From the NCBI GenBank assembly GCA_031552765.1, contig JAVBME010000005.1:78119-142118 (forward strand): 64,000 nucleotides of DNA, read 5' to 3'. Positions 51,439 through 60,124 of the stretch are shown piece by piece (within the stretch, counting starts at the first letter, position 1; each line of letters starts with the position of its first letter). The notes under the pieces are model-generated. The model searched no databases, was not told the DNA's origin, and was given only the letters and a program-made list of their open reading frames with translations. The translations under genes and the position numbers were made by a program. This DNA is from JAVBME01 sp031552765 (lineage in GTDB: Bacteria > Bacillota > Negativicutes > Acidaminococcales > JAISLQ01).

Positions 51439-52359
51439 GTGAGAAGCAGGAAAGACAAACAGACCACCCTGGCCGAAGCGGTAAAAAACTATTTGCCTGA
51501 TGGAGCTTCCTTTTCTTTTGGCGGCCTGGGCGCGCGCGACCCCTTCGCCGTGGCTTTTGAAATAATAAGACAAGGCAAAAAAGATCTTAACTTAATGACT
51601 ACATCGATAATGGATATCGGCAACATACTCATCGGCGCCGGCTGCATCAAAAAAGTAGAAGGCGCTTATGTTTGGATAGGTTCTGTCGGCAGCGGCCTTA
51701 ACTATCGCCGTGCCATCGAACAGGGTGTGCCGCATAAATTGGAACTGGAAGAATACAGTAACTATTCGGCCAGCCTCCGTTTTTTGGCCGGTTCTATGAA
51801 CGTGCCTTTTATGGCGACCAGGTCGCTGTTGGGGACGGACATACCTAAATACAACGACAAAATAAAATTGATAAACGACCCCTACACCGGGCAACCGGTG
51901 GCTCTTGTGTCGGCTGCCAATCCTGACGTTGTTTTCATCCATGTGCAAAAAGCCGATACCGCCGGCAATGGACAGATCTGGGGCATATTGATGAATGACC
52001 CGACTTTGGCGCGCGCGGCGAAAAAAGTGGTGCTTACTTGCGAAGAAATAGTATCCAACCGTGAAATAAGAAAACTGCCCAACATGACGGCTATACCGTC
52101 TTATTGCGTAGACGCCGTCATTGAAGTGCCTTTTTGCGCGCATCCCATGTGGACGTCCGGCTACTACTGGTGCGACCTGCCTTTCAGGCGTAACTTCATG
52201 CTGTACAACAAGACCCAGGAAGGTTTCGAAGAATGGGTCAAAGAGTGGATAATAGACACCAAGACCTGGAACGGCTACCTGGAAAAACTGGGCAAAGACC
52301 GCCTGGATAAAATCGTACAGATGGAACGGGATAACTACAATATCCCGCAACTAGTTTGA
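51439..52359 (+). CDS. CoA transferase subunit A, glutaconate CoA-transferase-like
   Basis: 306 residues of the class I CoA-transferase alpha family (GctA-like). DGASFSFGGLGARDPFA is the N-terminal glycine-rich segment, and SLLGTDIPKYND is typical of GctA-type chains. GTG 51439 follows AGAGGTG; the upstream in-frame GTG 51406 is poorly placed. It pairs with the next gene to put CoA on an incoming carboxylate. Relation to glutaconate-type enzymes hints at a dicarboxylic acid, but the acid is unknown. Confidence 0.87.
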   Translation: MRSRKDKQTTLAEAVKNYLPDGASFSFGGLGARDPFAVAFEIIRQGKKDLNLMTTSIMDIGNILIGAGCIKKVEGAYVWIGSVGSGLNYRRAIEQGVPHKLELEEYSNYSASLRFLAGSMNVPFMATRSLLGTDIPKYNDKIKLINDPYTGQPVALVSAANPDVVFIHVQKADTAGNGQIWGILMNDPTLARAAKKVVLTCEEIVSNREIRKLPNMTAIPSYCVDAVIEVPFCAHPMWTSGYYWCDLPFRRNFMLYNKTQEGFEEWVKEWIIDTKTWNGYLEKLGKDRLDKIVQMERDNYNIPQLV

Positions 52360-52379
52360 AAGGCGCGGAGGTGAAAGAG

Positions 52380-53234
52380 ATGTTGGCAGAGAAATATTCG
52401 ATTAAAGAACTTATGGCTATCTGCTGTTCGAATGAAATAAAAAACGGCGAGCGGGTATTTGTCGGTATAGGCCTTCCTATGATGGGCGGTCTGATAGCGC
52501 ACAGGACGCACGCCAAAGACTCGATATTTGTTTATGAGGGCGGCGGCGTGGGCGGCGTTTCCCGGCGCGTGCCCTGGTCGATAGCGGACAACCCGACGGC
52601 GGAAAACGCTCTGATGATACACGAAATGTGGCGCCTCTTTAGCGATACCCAGGCCGGCTACATCGACCGCGGCCTTATCGGCGGCGCCCAGGTCGATAAA
52701 TATGGCAACCTTAATACCACGGCGATTTTCGGCAAAGGCGACTACCACAACCCCAAAGCCCGCCTGCCGGGCAGCGGCGGCGCCAATGATATAGGTTCTT
52801 CCTGTGGCGAGACTACTATCATCATGCAACTGGAAAAAGGCAAATTTGTGGAACAAATCGACTATATGACCACTCCCGGCCATCTGACCGGCGGCGACGC
52901 CCGTAAAAGAGCCGGTCTTATGGGTCATGGGCCGAGCGCTTTGATCACACAAAAATGTGTATTCCGTTTTGATCCTGTTAGCAAAGAGATGTACCTGGAC
53001 GCCCTCTTCCCGGGCGTTACCGTGGAAGAAGTCAAGCAAATGGTCGACTGGGACCTGAAGGTATCGGCAGAAGTAAAGGCTGTGCAAGCGCCTTTGCAGT
53101 CTACCGTAAACCTTATCAGGCAGCTTGATCCTAAAGGCATCATGCTGGGCGCTAAATCCAACGAAGAAGAAAGCTTTGACGAATTTTTTGAAATAATGAG
53201 ACAAGCCTACGAATCTACTGAGTTGGAGTTTTGA
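52380..53234 (+). CDS. CoA transferase subunit B, glutaconate CoA-transferase-like
   Basis: 284 residues of the beta family. The catalytic Glu that forms the enzyme-CoA thioester should be the one in FVYEGGGVGG. GSGGANDIGSSC is a conserved CoA-site loop. ATG 52380 is six bases after GGAGGTG, 20 bases beyond the subunit A stop. An inverted repeat follows the gene. Confidence 0.88.
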   Translation: MLAEKYSIKELMAICCSNEIKNGERVFVGIGLPMMGGLIAHRTHAKDSIFVYEGGGVGGVSRRVPWSIADNPTAENALMIHEMWRLFSDTQAGYIDRGLIGGAQVDKYGNLNTTAIFGKGDYHNPKARLPGSGGANDIGSSCGETTIIMQLEKGKFVEQIDYMTTPGHLTGGDARKRAGLMGHGPSALITQKCVFRFDPVSKEMYLDALFPGVTVEEVKQMVDWDLKVSAEVKAVQAPLQSTVNLIRQLDPKGIMLGAKSNEEESFDEFFEIMRQAYESTELEF

Positions 53235-53240
53235 AAAAAG

Positions 53241-53279
53241 CTTGGCCCGGTCGGGGGGGAAGCTTCCGGCCGGGCCAAG
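53241..53279 (+). repeat. GC-rich stem-loop after the CoA transferase genes
   Basis: CTTGGCCCGGTCGG / CCGGCCGGGCCAAG pair over 14 bases with one G-T pair. A T-rich run comes only after a gap (GCCGTGTTTGTTTT), so termination may be partial. It may lower expression of the two crotonases behind it. Confidence 0.75.
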
Positions 53280-53340
53280 GCCGTGTTTGTTTTAAATAAA
53301 CGCGGCGCCGGCAAATACCACTAACAAGGGAGGACGGGAC

Positions 53341-54102
53341 ATGTATCAAACTATTTTAGTGGATAAAAAAGGCGGTGTGGCCACAGTTACTTTAAACAGG
53401 CCGCAAGCTTTGAACGCCATGGATCTGGTCATGCGCGAAGAATTGCGCCTGGCCTTTATAGACATCGAGCGCGACGACGAGGTAAGGGTAGTCGTCCTTA
53501 CCGGTAACGGCAAGGCATTTTGCGCCGGCGGCGACCTGTCCACCATGGGCACCTGGACGCCCAACTCGGCAAGAAAGCGCATGAGAAACGTTCATCACCT
53601 TTATAAAGCTATAGCGAACAGTGACAAAATATTTATCGCCGCCATCAACGGACACGCTACCGGCAGCGGCCTTTCGCTGGCCTGCGCCTGCGATTTCAGG
53701 GTTGCGGTCGATGTAGCTAAGATCGGCACACCCTTTATAAATGTGGGACTGGTGCCCGATTGTGGTATCATGTACACCCTGCCGCGTTTGATCGGTCTGG
53801 CTAAGACCAAAGAAATGACCATGCTGGGGCAGACTATCACTGCGCAGCAGGCGATGGACCTGGGGCTGTTTACCAAGCTGGTGGAACCGGAACAACTGGC
53901 GGCGGCAGTAGAGGAACTAGCGCAGGATATATGCAAACGTTCCTATATCGCGCTGGCTCTTAACAAGAGCATAGTAAACCGCACTTTTGAACTTAGCCTT
54001 GACGCCTTGATGGATTGTGAAGCATACGCTCAGGACACTTGCTTTGCTTCGGATGCCCACAAAGATGCTATTGCCGCAATAATGGCCAAACAGAAAAAAT
54101 AA
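53341..54102 (+). CDS. Crotonase-superfamily protein lacking the hydratase glutamates (isomerase-like)
   Basis: 253 residues. The fold is clear (GKAFCAGGDLSTMG; INGHATGSGLSLACACD). The two hydratase Glu positions are Ser (GSGLSLAC) and Phe (GTPFINVG), so it cannot be a normal hydratase. VPDCGIMYTLPRLIG carries an Asp at the place used by PaaG-type enoyl-CoA isomerases. Double-bond isomerisation or ring-opening chemistry is more likely. AGGGAGGACGGG precedes ATG 53341. Confidence 0.87.
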   Translation: MYQTILVDKKGGVATVTLNRPQALNAMDLVMREELRLAFIDIERDDEVRVVVLTGNGKAFCAGGDLSTMGTWTPNSARKRMRNVHHLYKAIANSDKIFIAAINGHATGSGLSLACACDFRVAVDVAKIGTPFINVGLVPDCGIMYTLPRLIGLAKTKEMTMLGQTITAQQAMDLGLFTKLVEPEQLAAAVEELAQDICKRSYIALALNKSIVNRTFELSLDALMDCEAYAQDTCFASDAHKDAIAAIMAKQKK

Positions 54103-54124
54103 TATTATAATAATAAAAACAAGC

Positions 54125-54159
54125 AAAGAGGCCAACAGCTATATAGCGTTGGTCTTTTT
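54125..54159 (+). terminator. Terminator between the two atypical crotonases
   Basis: GGCCAAC-A-GCT-ATAT-AGC-GTTGGTC, then TTTTT. The next gene must be reached by read-through or its own promoter. Confidence 0.8.
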
Positions 54160-54198
54160 GACACAATCATGTACCGTAATGTGAAAGGGGATATTCCA

Positions 54199-55053
54199 AT
54201 GGATTACCAATGCATAAAGTATGAGGTACAAGACCGGATACTCACCATAACACTCAACAGGCCGGACAAGCTGAACGCTTTTACGGACGGGATGTATTAT
54301 GAAGTGCTGGACGCTCTTGAAAAGGGCGATAAGGATGACGAAGTCAGGGTCGTTATTTTTACCGGCGCCGGTAAAGGTTATTGTGCCGGTTCCGATTTGT
54401 CGGCAGACGGCGGCAAAACCTTTGACTTTGATAAAGCGCCGGAGGAATGGCGTGACCGGGGCGGCCGGGTGGCGCTAAGGATATACGAGATGAAAAAACC
54501 GGTTATCGGCGCGATCAACGGCGCGGCGGTTGGCGTGGGGGCGACCATGACTCTGCCCATGGATATCCGCATTGCTTCGAAAAGCGCCAAATTCGGCTTT
54601 GTCTTTGCGCGCCGCGGGATTATGACAGAAGCTTGCAGCGGCTATTTTTTGCCAAGGGTGGTAGGTATAGCGCAGGCTATGGAATGGGCGGCTACCGGCA
54701 GGGTTTTTTCCGCCGAAGAAGCGCTGGCCGGCGGTTTGGTCAGCCGGGTGGTGGAACCGGAAGAACTTATTCCTGCCGCTCAGACTCTGGCCCGTGAAAT
54801 TGCCGACAATACCGCGCCGGTATCTATTGCCATCATCCGCCAGCTGATGTGGCGCATGCTGGGAGCCGCGCACCCCATGGATTCGCATGAAGTGGAATCT
54901 ATGGGCATGCAGTGGCTGGGCAAACAGCCGGATGCCAAAGAAGGCATAGCTTCCTTTATGGAAAAACGCCCGCCGCATTTTACCATGAGCCCGGAAAACG
55001 GCATGCCGCCCTTTTATCCTTGGTGGCCGGCCCGTACTTTCCGCAACCGATAA
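54199..55053 (+). CDS. Second atypical crotonase-superfamily protein
   Basis: 284 residues, longer than usual, with a Pro- and Trp-rich tail (PPFYPWWPARTF). The oxyanion-hole segment is GYCAGSDLSADGG. The hydratase Glu positions read GVGATMTLP and GFVFARRGI, so both are absent. The motif MTEACSGYFLPRVVG places a Glu near the PaaG-type Asp. Hydrolase, isomerase or lyase activity are all open. ATG 54199 follows AAAGGGGA; an ATG at 54169 lacks a site. Confidence 0.85.
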   Translation: MDYQCIKYEVQDRILTITLNRPDKLNAFTDGMYYEVLDALEKGDKDDEVRVVIFTGAGKGYCAGSDLSADGGKTFDFDKAPEEWRDRGGRVALRIYEMKKPVIGAINGAAVGVGATMTLPMDIRIASKSAKFGFVFARRGIMTEACSGYFLPRVVGIAQAMEWAATGRVFSAEEALAGGLVSRVVEPEELIPAAQTLAREIADNTAPVSIAIIRQLMWRMLGAAHPMDSHEVESMGMQWLGKQPDAKEGIASFMEKRPPHFTMSPENGMPPFYPWWPARTFRNR

Positions 55054-55127
55054 CTTTGCCGTGATTTTTGTGAAACGTTCGGCAAATATTTTTTCGTATA
55101 TTCTACAAATACGCAAGTTAAGTTTAT

Positions 55128-55167
55128 AAAAACCGCAGGCATCATTTATTTGCCGGCGGTTTTTAAA
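55128..55167 (+). terminator. Terminator of the catabolic operon
   Basis: AAAAACCGC-A-GGCA / TGCC-G-GCGGTTTTT around a 9-base loop. Confidence 0.88.
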
Positions 55168-55493
55168 TACAATTTTCTGAAATATTATTTAGTATTTCTG
55201 AATAAATAACAAAAAAGAGAAAGCAGCCGCATTCATGCATTTTATTATATTTTTAAATTATGCTGACAGGCGGAAAAAAAGCCCGAATAGGCACAAGTGT
55301 TTTTTTGACGAACGAAAAGTGTCGTTTATAATGTATTAACATAGAAAAAACGTAGAAATCTGATAACAAATGTGTTAAAATCAAAGTAATTATTTAATTT
55401 ATTAATTTTACTATTTTCTTGTTTGTGTAATAATATGCTTCGAAACTGTTTTGTAAATTACAAAATTTAACTGTTGTAAAGGTGGTGAAAGCG
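55168..55493. other. Intergenic promoter and leader region of the V-ATPase operon
   Basis: AT-rich, no gene seen. It holds the promoter at 55305-55332 and a transcribed leader of about 155 bases with a small palindrome, TTTTGTA-AAT-TACAAAA (55449-55465), just before the first ribosome site. Confidence 0.6.
55305..55332 (+). promoter_or_regulatory. Promoter of the V-ATPase operon with a palindrome in the spacer
   Basis: TTGACG (55305-55310), a 16-base spacer, and a perfect TATAAT (55327-55332). The spacer is AACGA-AAAGTG-TCGTT, an inverted repeat placed where a repressor would block RNA polymerase. Confidence 0.7.
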
Positions 55494-55799
55494 ATGTCAA
55501 TACTTGATTCAATTCAGGCGGCTGAAGCCGAGGCTCTTCTTAGCAAGAAAGCGGCGGCTGCAAAGGCAAGGGACCATTTGCGCGATGTGGAGAGGGCGGC
55601 AGCCCAGGAAGCGGAGGCGCTAGTGGAAAAAGCCAGGGAGCAGGCCAGGGAAAAAGTGGCGGCGGCAGAGAAAGAAGCTGTAAAAAAGCTGGAACAACTG
55701 CTTGCTGAACGCGCAGCAGGCAACGACCTTTTGGTGGAAAAAGCGCTGGGCCGACTTGGCGAAGCGGCTGGCTACATAGTGGGGAGGGTGGCTGGATAA
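55494..55799 (+). CDS. V-type ATPase peripheral-stalk subunit (NtpF / G/H type)
   Basis: 101 residues, almost wholly Ala/Glu/Lys-rich helix (AEALLSKKAAAAKARDHL), the expected long coiled coil of the small stalk subunit that pairs with subunit E. ATG 55494 follows AAAGGTGGTGA. First gene of the operon, one base before ntpI, as in the Enterococcus hirae ntp order. Confidence 0.82.
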   Translation: MSILDSIQAAEAEALLSKKAAAAKARDHLRDVERAAAQEAEALVEKAREQAREKVAAAEKEAVKKLEQLLAERAAGNDLLVEKALGRLGEAAGYIVGRVAG

Positions 55800-55800
55800 C

Positions 55801-57660
55801 ATGCTCATTCCTATGAAAAAAGCAACCCTATACGCTTTGCAAAATGAGCGGGAAAAAGTACTTCTCGCTTTACAGGAAACAGGAGAGTTCATGCTGGCGG
55901 CACATGATGACGATGACGGCCTCGACGGGCGCGAAAGCGCGGCCGAAGAGGCGGCCAGGGCCGGAGCGGCCATTAAGTTTATCGGCTTCCACCAGCAGGA
56001 GAAAAAGTTTTTTGAGCCGCGCCTGGAGATGTCACTGGCGGAATTTCGCGCTTATGATGAAAAAGCGCAACATATTGCGCGGCAAGCGGAAAATGCCCAG
56101 GAACGCCAAGCCCAGCTAAAGACGGAAGTGCTGGCCTTAAAAGCGCAGGCACAGCAGCTAGATCCCTGGTTGGAGCTGGACATTCCGCTCAGCCGGGTAA
56201 AACCTACAAAAGATACTATGCTATATGCAGGTTTTTTGCCTGATGAAGAGGCCGAGGGGCTGGCTGATGATTTGCAGGGTTTTGTTGCGGCGGCCGTATT
56301 ATTTGGTCATAGCCCGGAAGGCCGGGCGCTGCTCGTGATATGCCATGCGGCGGACAATGAAGGCGTACTCATTCTTTTAAAGGAAAAAGGCTTTGCAGAG
56401 GCTATTCTCCCGCGTTCCGAACTTTTGGCGAGTGAGCTTTCCGCGAATCTTTTACAGGAAGCGGAGGAGCGCCTGGCGGAAGAGGAGTCGCTGAAAGCGG
56501 GGATAGAGCAGCTGGCCAGGCAAAAAGAACTGCTGAAAAAATTCTATGATCAAAAAAATACTGATACGGAGCGCCTGGCGGTCAGGGGCGAAGAAACGGC
56601 GGAAACCTTTTGCCTGACCGGCTGGGTGCGTTTTGACCGTCAGGATAAGTTGGAGAGCGCGGTTAGAGGTGTGACGGACGCTTACGATCTTTCCTTCCGT
56701 GACCCGGAAAAAGGGGAAGAACCGCCGTCCGTGACGGTAAACGCGAAACTCATCGAGCCTTACCAGGCGATAACCAACCTTTATTCGCGGCCTTTGCCTA
56801 CAGGCATAGATCCCAACCCGATGCTGGCGCCTTTTTACTTTGTTTTTTTTGGCATGATGCTGTCGGATGCCGGTTATGGCCTGGTAGTGACCGCCTTGCT
56901 GCTTATAGCAAACAGATTGCTCAAACCCAAAGGGGTGGCCGGGCAATTGGTCAATGTTATATTAATGGGCGCTATTTCCACTGTTTTTTGGGGCGCGATG
57001 TTTGGCGGCTGGTTTGGCGTCGAGTTAAAACCCCTACTGTTTTCGCCGATGAATGAGCCCTTGAAAATGCTTGTCTTGTGTTATGCATTAGGTTCGGCTC
57101 ATTTGGCGCTGGGCATGATCATAAAGATATATATGGAAATAAAGCGCGGCAATGTTTTTGGCGCTATGGCGGATCATTTGTCGTGGCTGGTCATGCTTAG
57201 CGGCTTGGTGCTTTATGTAGCCTTGCCTGAACATGTGGTAGGCAAATACATGTCGCTGGCCGGTATGTTCACCATTCTTTTGTTTGGCGGCCGGGAAAAT
57301 AAAGGAATAATCAGGAAACTGTTAGGAGGTCTGACCAGCCTTTACAATATTACCGGCTACCTGAGCGATATTTTGAGTTATTCACGCCTGTTCGCGTTGG
57401 GTTTGGCTACCGGTGTTATAGGCATGGTCATAAACACTATCGCCGGCATGTTGTGGAAGGCCGGCATAGCGGGCCAGGCCGCGGCGCTGGTGGTTCTTAT
57501 AGGCGGACATACCTTCAATATAGCGGTCAATGTTTTAGGCGCTTATGTACACACCAGCCGGTTGCAGTTTATCGAGTTTTTTGGCAAGTTCTACGAACCG
57601 GGCGGCAAAGAATTCAAGCCGCTTGCTTTTAGGACAAAGTATGTAGATATAGTGAAATAG
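55801..57660 (+). CDS. ntpI: V-type ATPase subunit I (membrane stator, a-like)
   Basis: 619 residues. The N-terminal half (to about 330) is soluble and partly coiled coil and contacts the stalks. The C-terminal half has seven to eight membrane helices. The ion-path Arg expected in the family is in YSRLFALGLATGVIG. The start MLIPMKKATLYAL is typical. It forms the half-channels next to the K ring. Confidence 0.93.
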   Translation: MLIPMKKATLYALQNEREKVLLALQETGEFMLAAHDDDDGLDGRESAAEEAARAGAAIKFIGFHQQEKKFFEPRLEMSLAEFRAYDEKAQHIARQAENAQERQAQLKTEVLALKAQAQQLDPWLELDIPLSRVKPTKDTMLYAGFLPDEEAEGLADDLQGFVAAAVLFGHSPEGRALLVICHAADNEGVLILLKEKGFAEAILPRSELLASELSANLLQEAEERLAEEESLKAGIEQLARQKELLKKFYDQKNTDTERLAVRGEETAETFCLTGWVRFDRQDKLESAVRGVTDAYDLSFRDPEKGEEPPSVTVNAKLIEPYQAITNLYSRPLPTGIDPNPMLAPFYFVFFGMMLSDAGYGLVVTALLLIANRLLKPKGVAGQLVNVILMGAISTVFWGAMFGGWFGVELKPLLFSPMNEPLKMLVLCYALGSAHLALGMIIKIYMEIKRGNVFGAMADHLSWLVMLSGLVLYVALPEHVVGKYMSLAGMFTILLFGGRENKGIIRKLLGGLTSLYNITGYLSDILSYSRLFALGLATGVIGMVINTIAGMLWKAGIAGQAAALVVLIGGHTFNIAVNVLGAYVHTSRLQFIEFFGKFYEPGGKEFKPLAFRTKYVDIVK

Positions 57661-57700
57661 GACGGTATTCTTACATTATTTTAAGGAGGGTATTCAAACT

Positions 57701-58180
57701 ATGGAATTTACTACTGGTACAACTTTGGCAGTTGCGGGAGCCGCTATTGCCGCTCTGTTCGCCGGCTGCGGTTCGGCTATGGGCGTTGGTATCGCCGGCC
57801 AGGCCGCCGCGGGAGTCGTTTCCGAGGATCCGGAAAAATTTGGTAACACTCTCATCTTGCAGGCTCTGCCTGGCACACAGGGTATATATGGTCTGCTTAT
57901 TGCTTTTATAATATTGCTTAATATAGGGCTCATCGGCGGCGAAGTAAAGGCTCTAAGCCTGCAACAGGGACTTGCTCTCATGTACGCCGGTATGCCTATA
58001 GGCATTGTCGGCCTTATCTCCGGTATTTACCAGGGTAAAGTCAGCGCCGCAGGTATCTATTTATGTGCACGCCGCCCGGAAGAGACCGGTAAAGGCATTA
58101 TTTTCGCTGCGATGGTCGAAACTTACGCGGTGCTTGCCCTGTTGATTTCCTTCCTCATGGTCAATGGCGTAAGTCTGTAA
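57701..58180 (+). CDS. ntpK: V-type ATPase subunit K (rotor ring), with sodium-binding residues
   Basis: 159 residues with four helices from a duplicated hairpin; one ion-carrying Glu remains, in the last helix. By alignment to E. hirae NtpK, the sodium ligands Leu61, Thr64, Gln65, Gln110 and Glu139 correspond to Leu56, Thr59, Gln60 (LPGTQ), Gln111 (IYQGKV) and Glu140 (MVETYA). All are conserved, so the ring probably moves Na+. AAGGAGG precedes ATG 57701. Confidence 0.95.
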   Translation: MEFTTGTTLAVAGAAIAALFAGCGSAMGVGIAGQAAAGVVSEDPEKFGNTLILQALPGTQGIYGLLIAFIILLNIGLIGGEVKALSLQQGLALMYAGMPIGIVGLISGIYQGKVSAAGIYLCARRPEETGKGIIFAAMVETYAVLALLISFLMVNGVSL

Positions 58181-58195
58181 GCGGGAGGGGATTTT

Positions 58196-58801
58196 GTGGC
58201 AGTAGATGACATACTTCAAAGGATAAAAGCCGATGCCGAAAAAGAAGCTGCGGCCGTTATGTCTGCGGCGGAGGAAAAAGCGTCTGCTTCCCGGGAAAGG
58301 CTGCTGGCCCAGGCCCGGGAAAAAGTGGAAGCTATCGGCCGTCAGGCCGAACTGGACGCTGATGAAGTGGCCCGTCGGCAGATGCTCATAGCCGAGCTTG
58401 AGAGCAGAAAAAGCGTGCTGGGAGTCAGGCGCGATATACTGGACAAAGCCTTTTCCCTGGCGGAGAAACAGCTCAATGAACTGGAACAGGAAAAATGGGA
58501 AAATTTGATAATAAAATTAGTGCTAGGCGGCGCGGAAACAGGGCGTGAACAGCTTTGCGTGCCGCGGCAGGACCGGCCAAAGTACGAAGGCGGCCTGCTT
58601 GCGAAGATAAATGAGGCGCTCAGGCAGTCCGGCAAGGAAGGCATGCTCACGCTTTGCGACAAACCGGCGGATTTTTACGGCGGGGTGTTGATCATAGGCA
58701 AAGACAGCGATTATGACGCGTCTTTTTCCGCTCTTTTGAAAAGCGTGCGCGGCCAGTATGAGCAGGAAGTTGTAAAGCTGTTGTTTGAAGCGGGGGTGTG
58801 A
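58196..58801 (+). CDS. ntpE: V-type ATPase subunit E (peripheral stalk)
   Basis: 201 residues. The N-terminal half is a charged helix (DILQRIKADAEKEAAAVM); the C-terminal domain binds the catalytic head. It pairs with the small coiled-coil subunit encoded first. GTG 58196 follows GGGAGGGG. Confidence 0.9.
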   Translation: MAVDDILQRIKADAEKEAAAVMSAAEEKASASRERLLAQAREKVEAIGRQAELDADEVARRQMLIAELESRKSVLGVRRDILDKAFSLAEKQLNELEQEKWENLIIKLVLGGAETGREQLCVPRQDRPKYEGGLLAKINEALRQSGKEGMLTLCDKPADFYGGVLIIGKDSDYDASFSALLKSVRGQYEQEVVKLLFEAGV

Positions 58802-58805
58802 ACAT

Positions 58806-59774
58806 ATGCCGCAGGCTAGTTACCCTTATGCCGTGGGGCGTATCCGTTCGCTGGAAAACGGCATGCTGGACACGGTTAAGCTAAAGAGGATAGCCGCCGC
58901 CGACCTTGACGAAGCGCTAAAAATACTTTTAGACAGCGGTTACGGCGCGGGCGCGCAGGGCGACGAAGAAAAACTGATAAAGGCGCAATTAGCGGAAACC
59001 AGGAAACTGGTCATGGCGATCACGCCGGACGCCGGCCTCACCGGTCTTTTTCTCCTACCCATAGATGCGCACAATTTAAAAGTATTGCTAAAGGCGCGCC
59101 TATTAGGAGTAGAGGCAGAGGACATGCTGGAAGAAGGCGGGATTTTTCCTGTCGATATTCTGCAAAAATGTGTGGCTGAGAAAAGCTACTATGCTTTGCC
59201 TCCGGCATTGAAAAAAGGCCTCGAAGACCTGGAAAGGCAAATGCAAAGACATGTTTCGCCACGCCAGATCAGCGCGGCGGTCGACGTGGCCGTTTTTGCC
59301 TATATAGCCGAGGTGATCGAGGAGCAAGACAGCGATTATGCGCGTGAGTATTTCAGCGCTATGGCCGACCTGACCAACGTACGCACTCTCGTCAGGGCGC
59401 GGGTGCTCGGCTGGGATGCCGAAATGCTGTCGCCGCTCGTGATACCCTGCGGCAGCATTGCCAAAGAGCATATAGTAGCCGCTCTCGAGGCGCCAAACGA
59501 GCAGCTTGTTTTTAAACTCAACCGCGGCCGCCACGGCAAGGCGATAGTAGACGCCCTCGACGAGTATATGGTGAAAAACAGCGCCGTTGTATTGGAAAAA
59601 CGCATGAACGCCGCTTTGATGAAAGTCATACGCGCGGCGAAAAACGATATTTTCGGCTTGGGGCCGGTGGTGGGCTACCTGATGGGCCGCGAGGCGGAAG
59701 CTAAGGCTTTGCGCCTGATCTTTGCCGCCAAACGCGCCGGCAGCGAGCCCGAATTGCCTGATCTTTACGTATAA
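58806..59774 (+). CDS. ntpC: V-type ATPase subunit C (central rotor socket, d-like)
   Basis: 322 residues, all-helical. It couples the D/F shaft to the K ring. YPYAVGRIRSLENGML at the N-terminus and DAHNLKVLLKARLLG are typical of the family. ATG 58806 follows GGGGGTG; the in-frame TTG 58785 inside ntpE is unlikely. Four bases separate it from ntpE. Confidence 0.9.
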   Translation: MPQASYPYAVGRIRSLENGMLDTVKLKRIAAADLDEALKILLDSGYGAGAQGDEEKLIKAQLAETRKLVMAITPDAGLTGLFLLPIDAHNLKVLLKARLLGVEAEDMLEEGGIFPVDILQKCVAEKSYYALPPALKKGLEDLERQMQRHVSPRQISAAVDVAVFAYIAEVIEEQDSDYAREYFSAMADLTNVRTLVRARVLGWDAEMLSPLVIPCGSIAKEHIVAALEAPNEQLVFKLNRGRHGKAIVDALDEYMVKNSAVVLEKRMNAALMKVIRAAKNDIFGLGPVVGYLMGREAEAKALRLIFAAKRAGSEPELPDLYV

Positions 59775-59788
59775 GAGAGGGGCAGGTC

Positions 59789-60115
59789 ATGAAAAATAAT
59801 ATTTCAGTGGTCGGAGACCGTGAATCGGTCATGCTGTTTAAGGCGGTAGGGCTTGATGTCCGGTACGCCGGCAATACCCGAGAGATAGAGGCGGCCATAC
59901 ATGCTTTGGCGCGTGAAGGCGCGCCGGTGATATATGTTACGGAAGAGGCGGCCGCTTTAGCTAAAGACGCCATCGCGCTTTATAATACCGCCACTTTTCC
60001 CGCCATTATACCCATACCCGGTAAGGACGGCGTGACAGGTTTCGGGATGGACGGGATAAGAAAGAACGTGGAAAAAGCGATAGGCGCCGATATACTGTTT
60101 GGGGAAGGAAGGTAG
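59789..60115 (+). CDS. ntpG: V-type ATPase subunit F (NtpG, central shaft)
   Basis: 108 residues with a small Rossmann-like fold (ISVVGDRESVMLFKAVGLD). It binds subunit D in the rotating shaft. Its place between C and A matches the E. hirae order. AGAGGGG precedes ATG 59789. Confidence 0.92.
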   Translation: MKNNISVVGDRESVMLFKAVGLDVRYAGNTREIEAAIHALAREGAPVIYVTEEAAALAKDAIALYNTATFPAIIPIPGKDGVTGFGMDGIRKNVEKAIGADILFGEGR

Positions 60116-60124
60116 GAACCGCCA

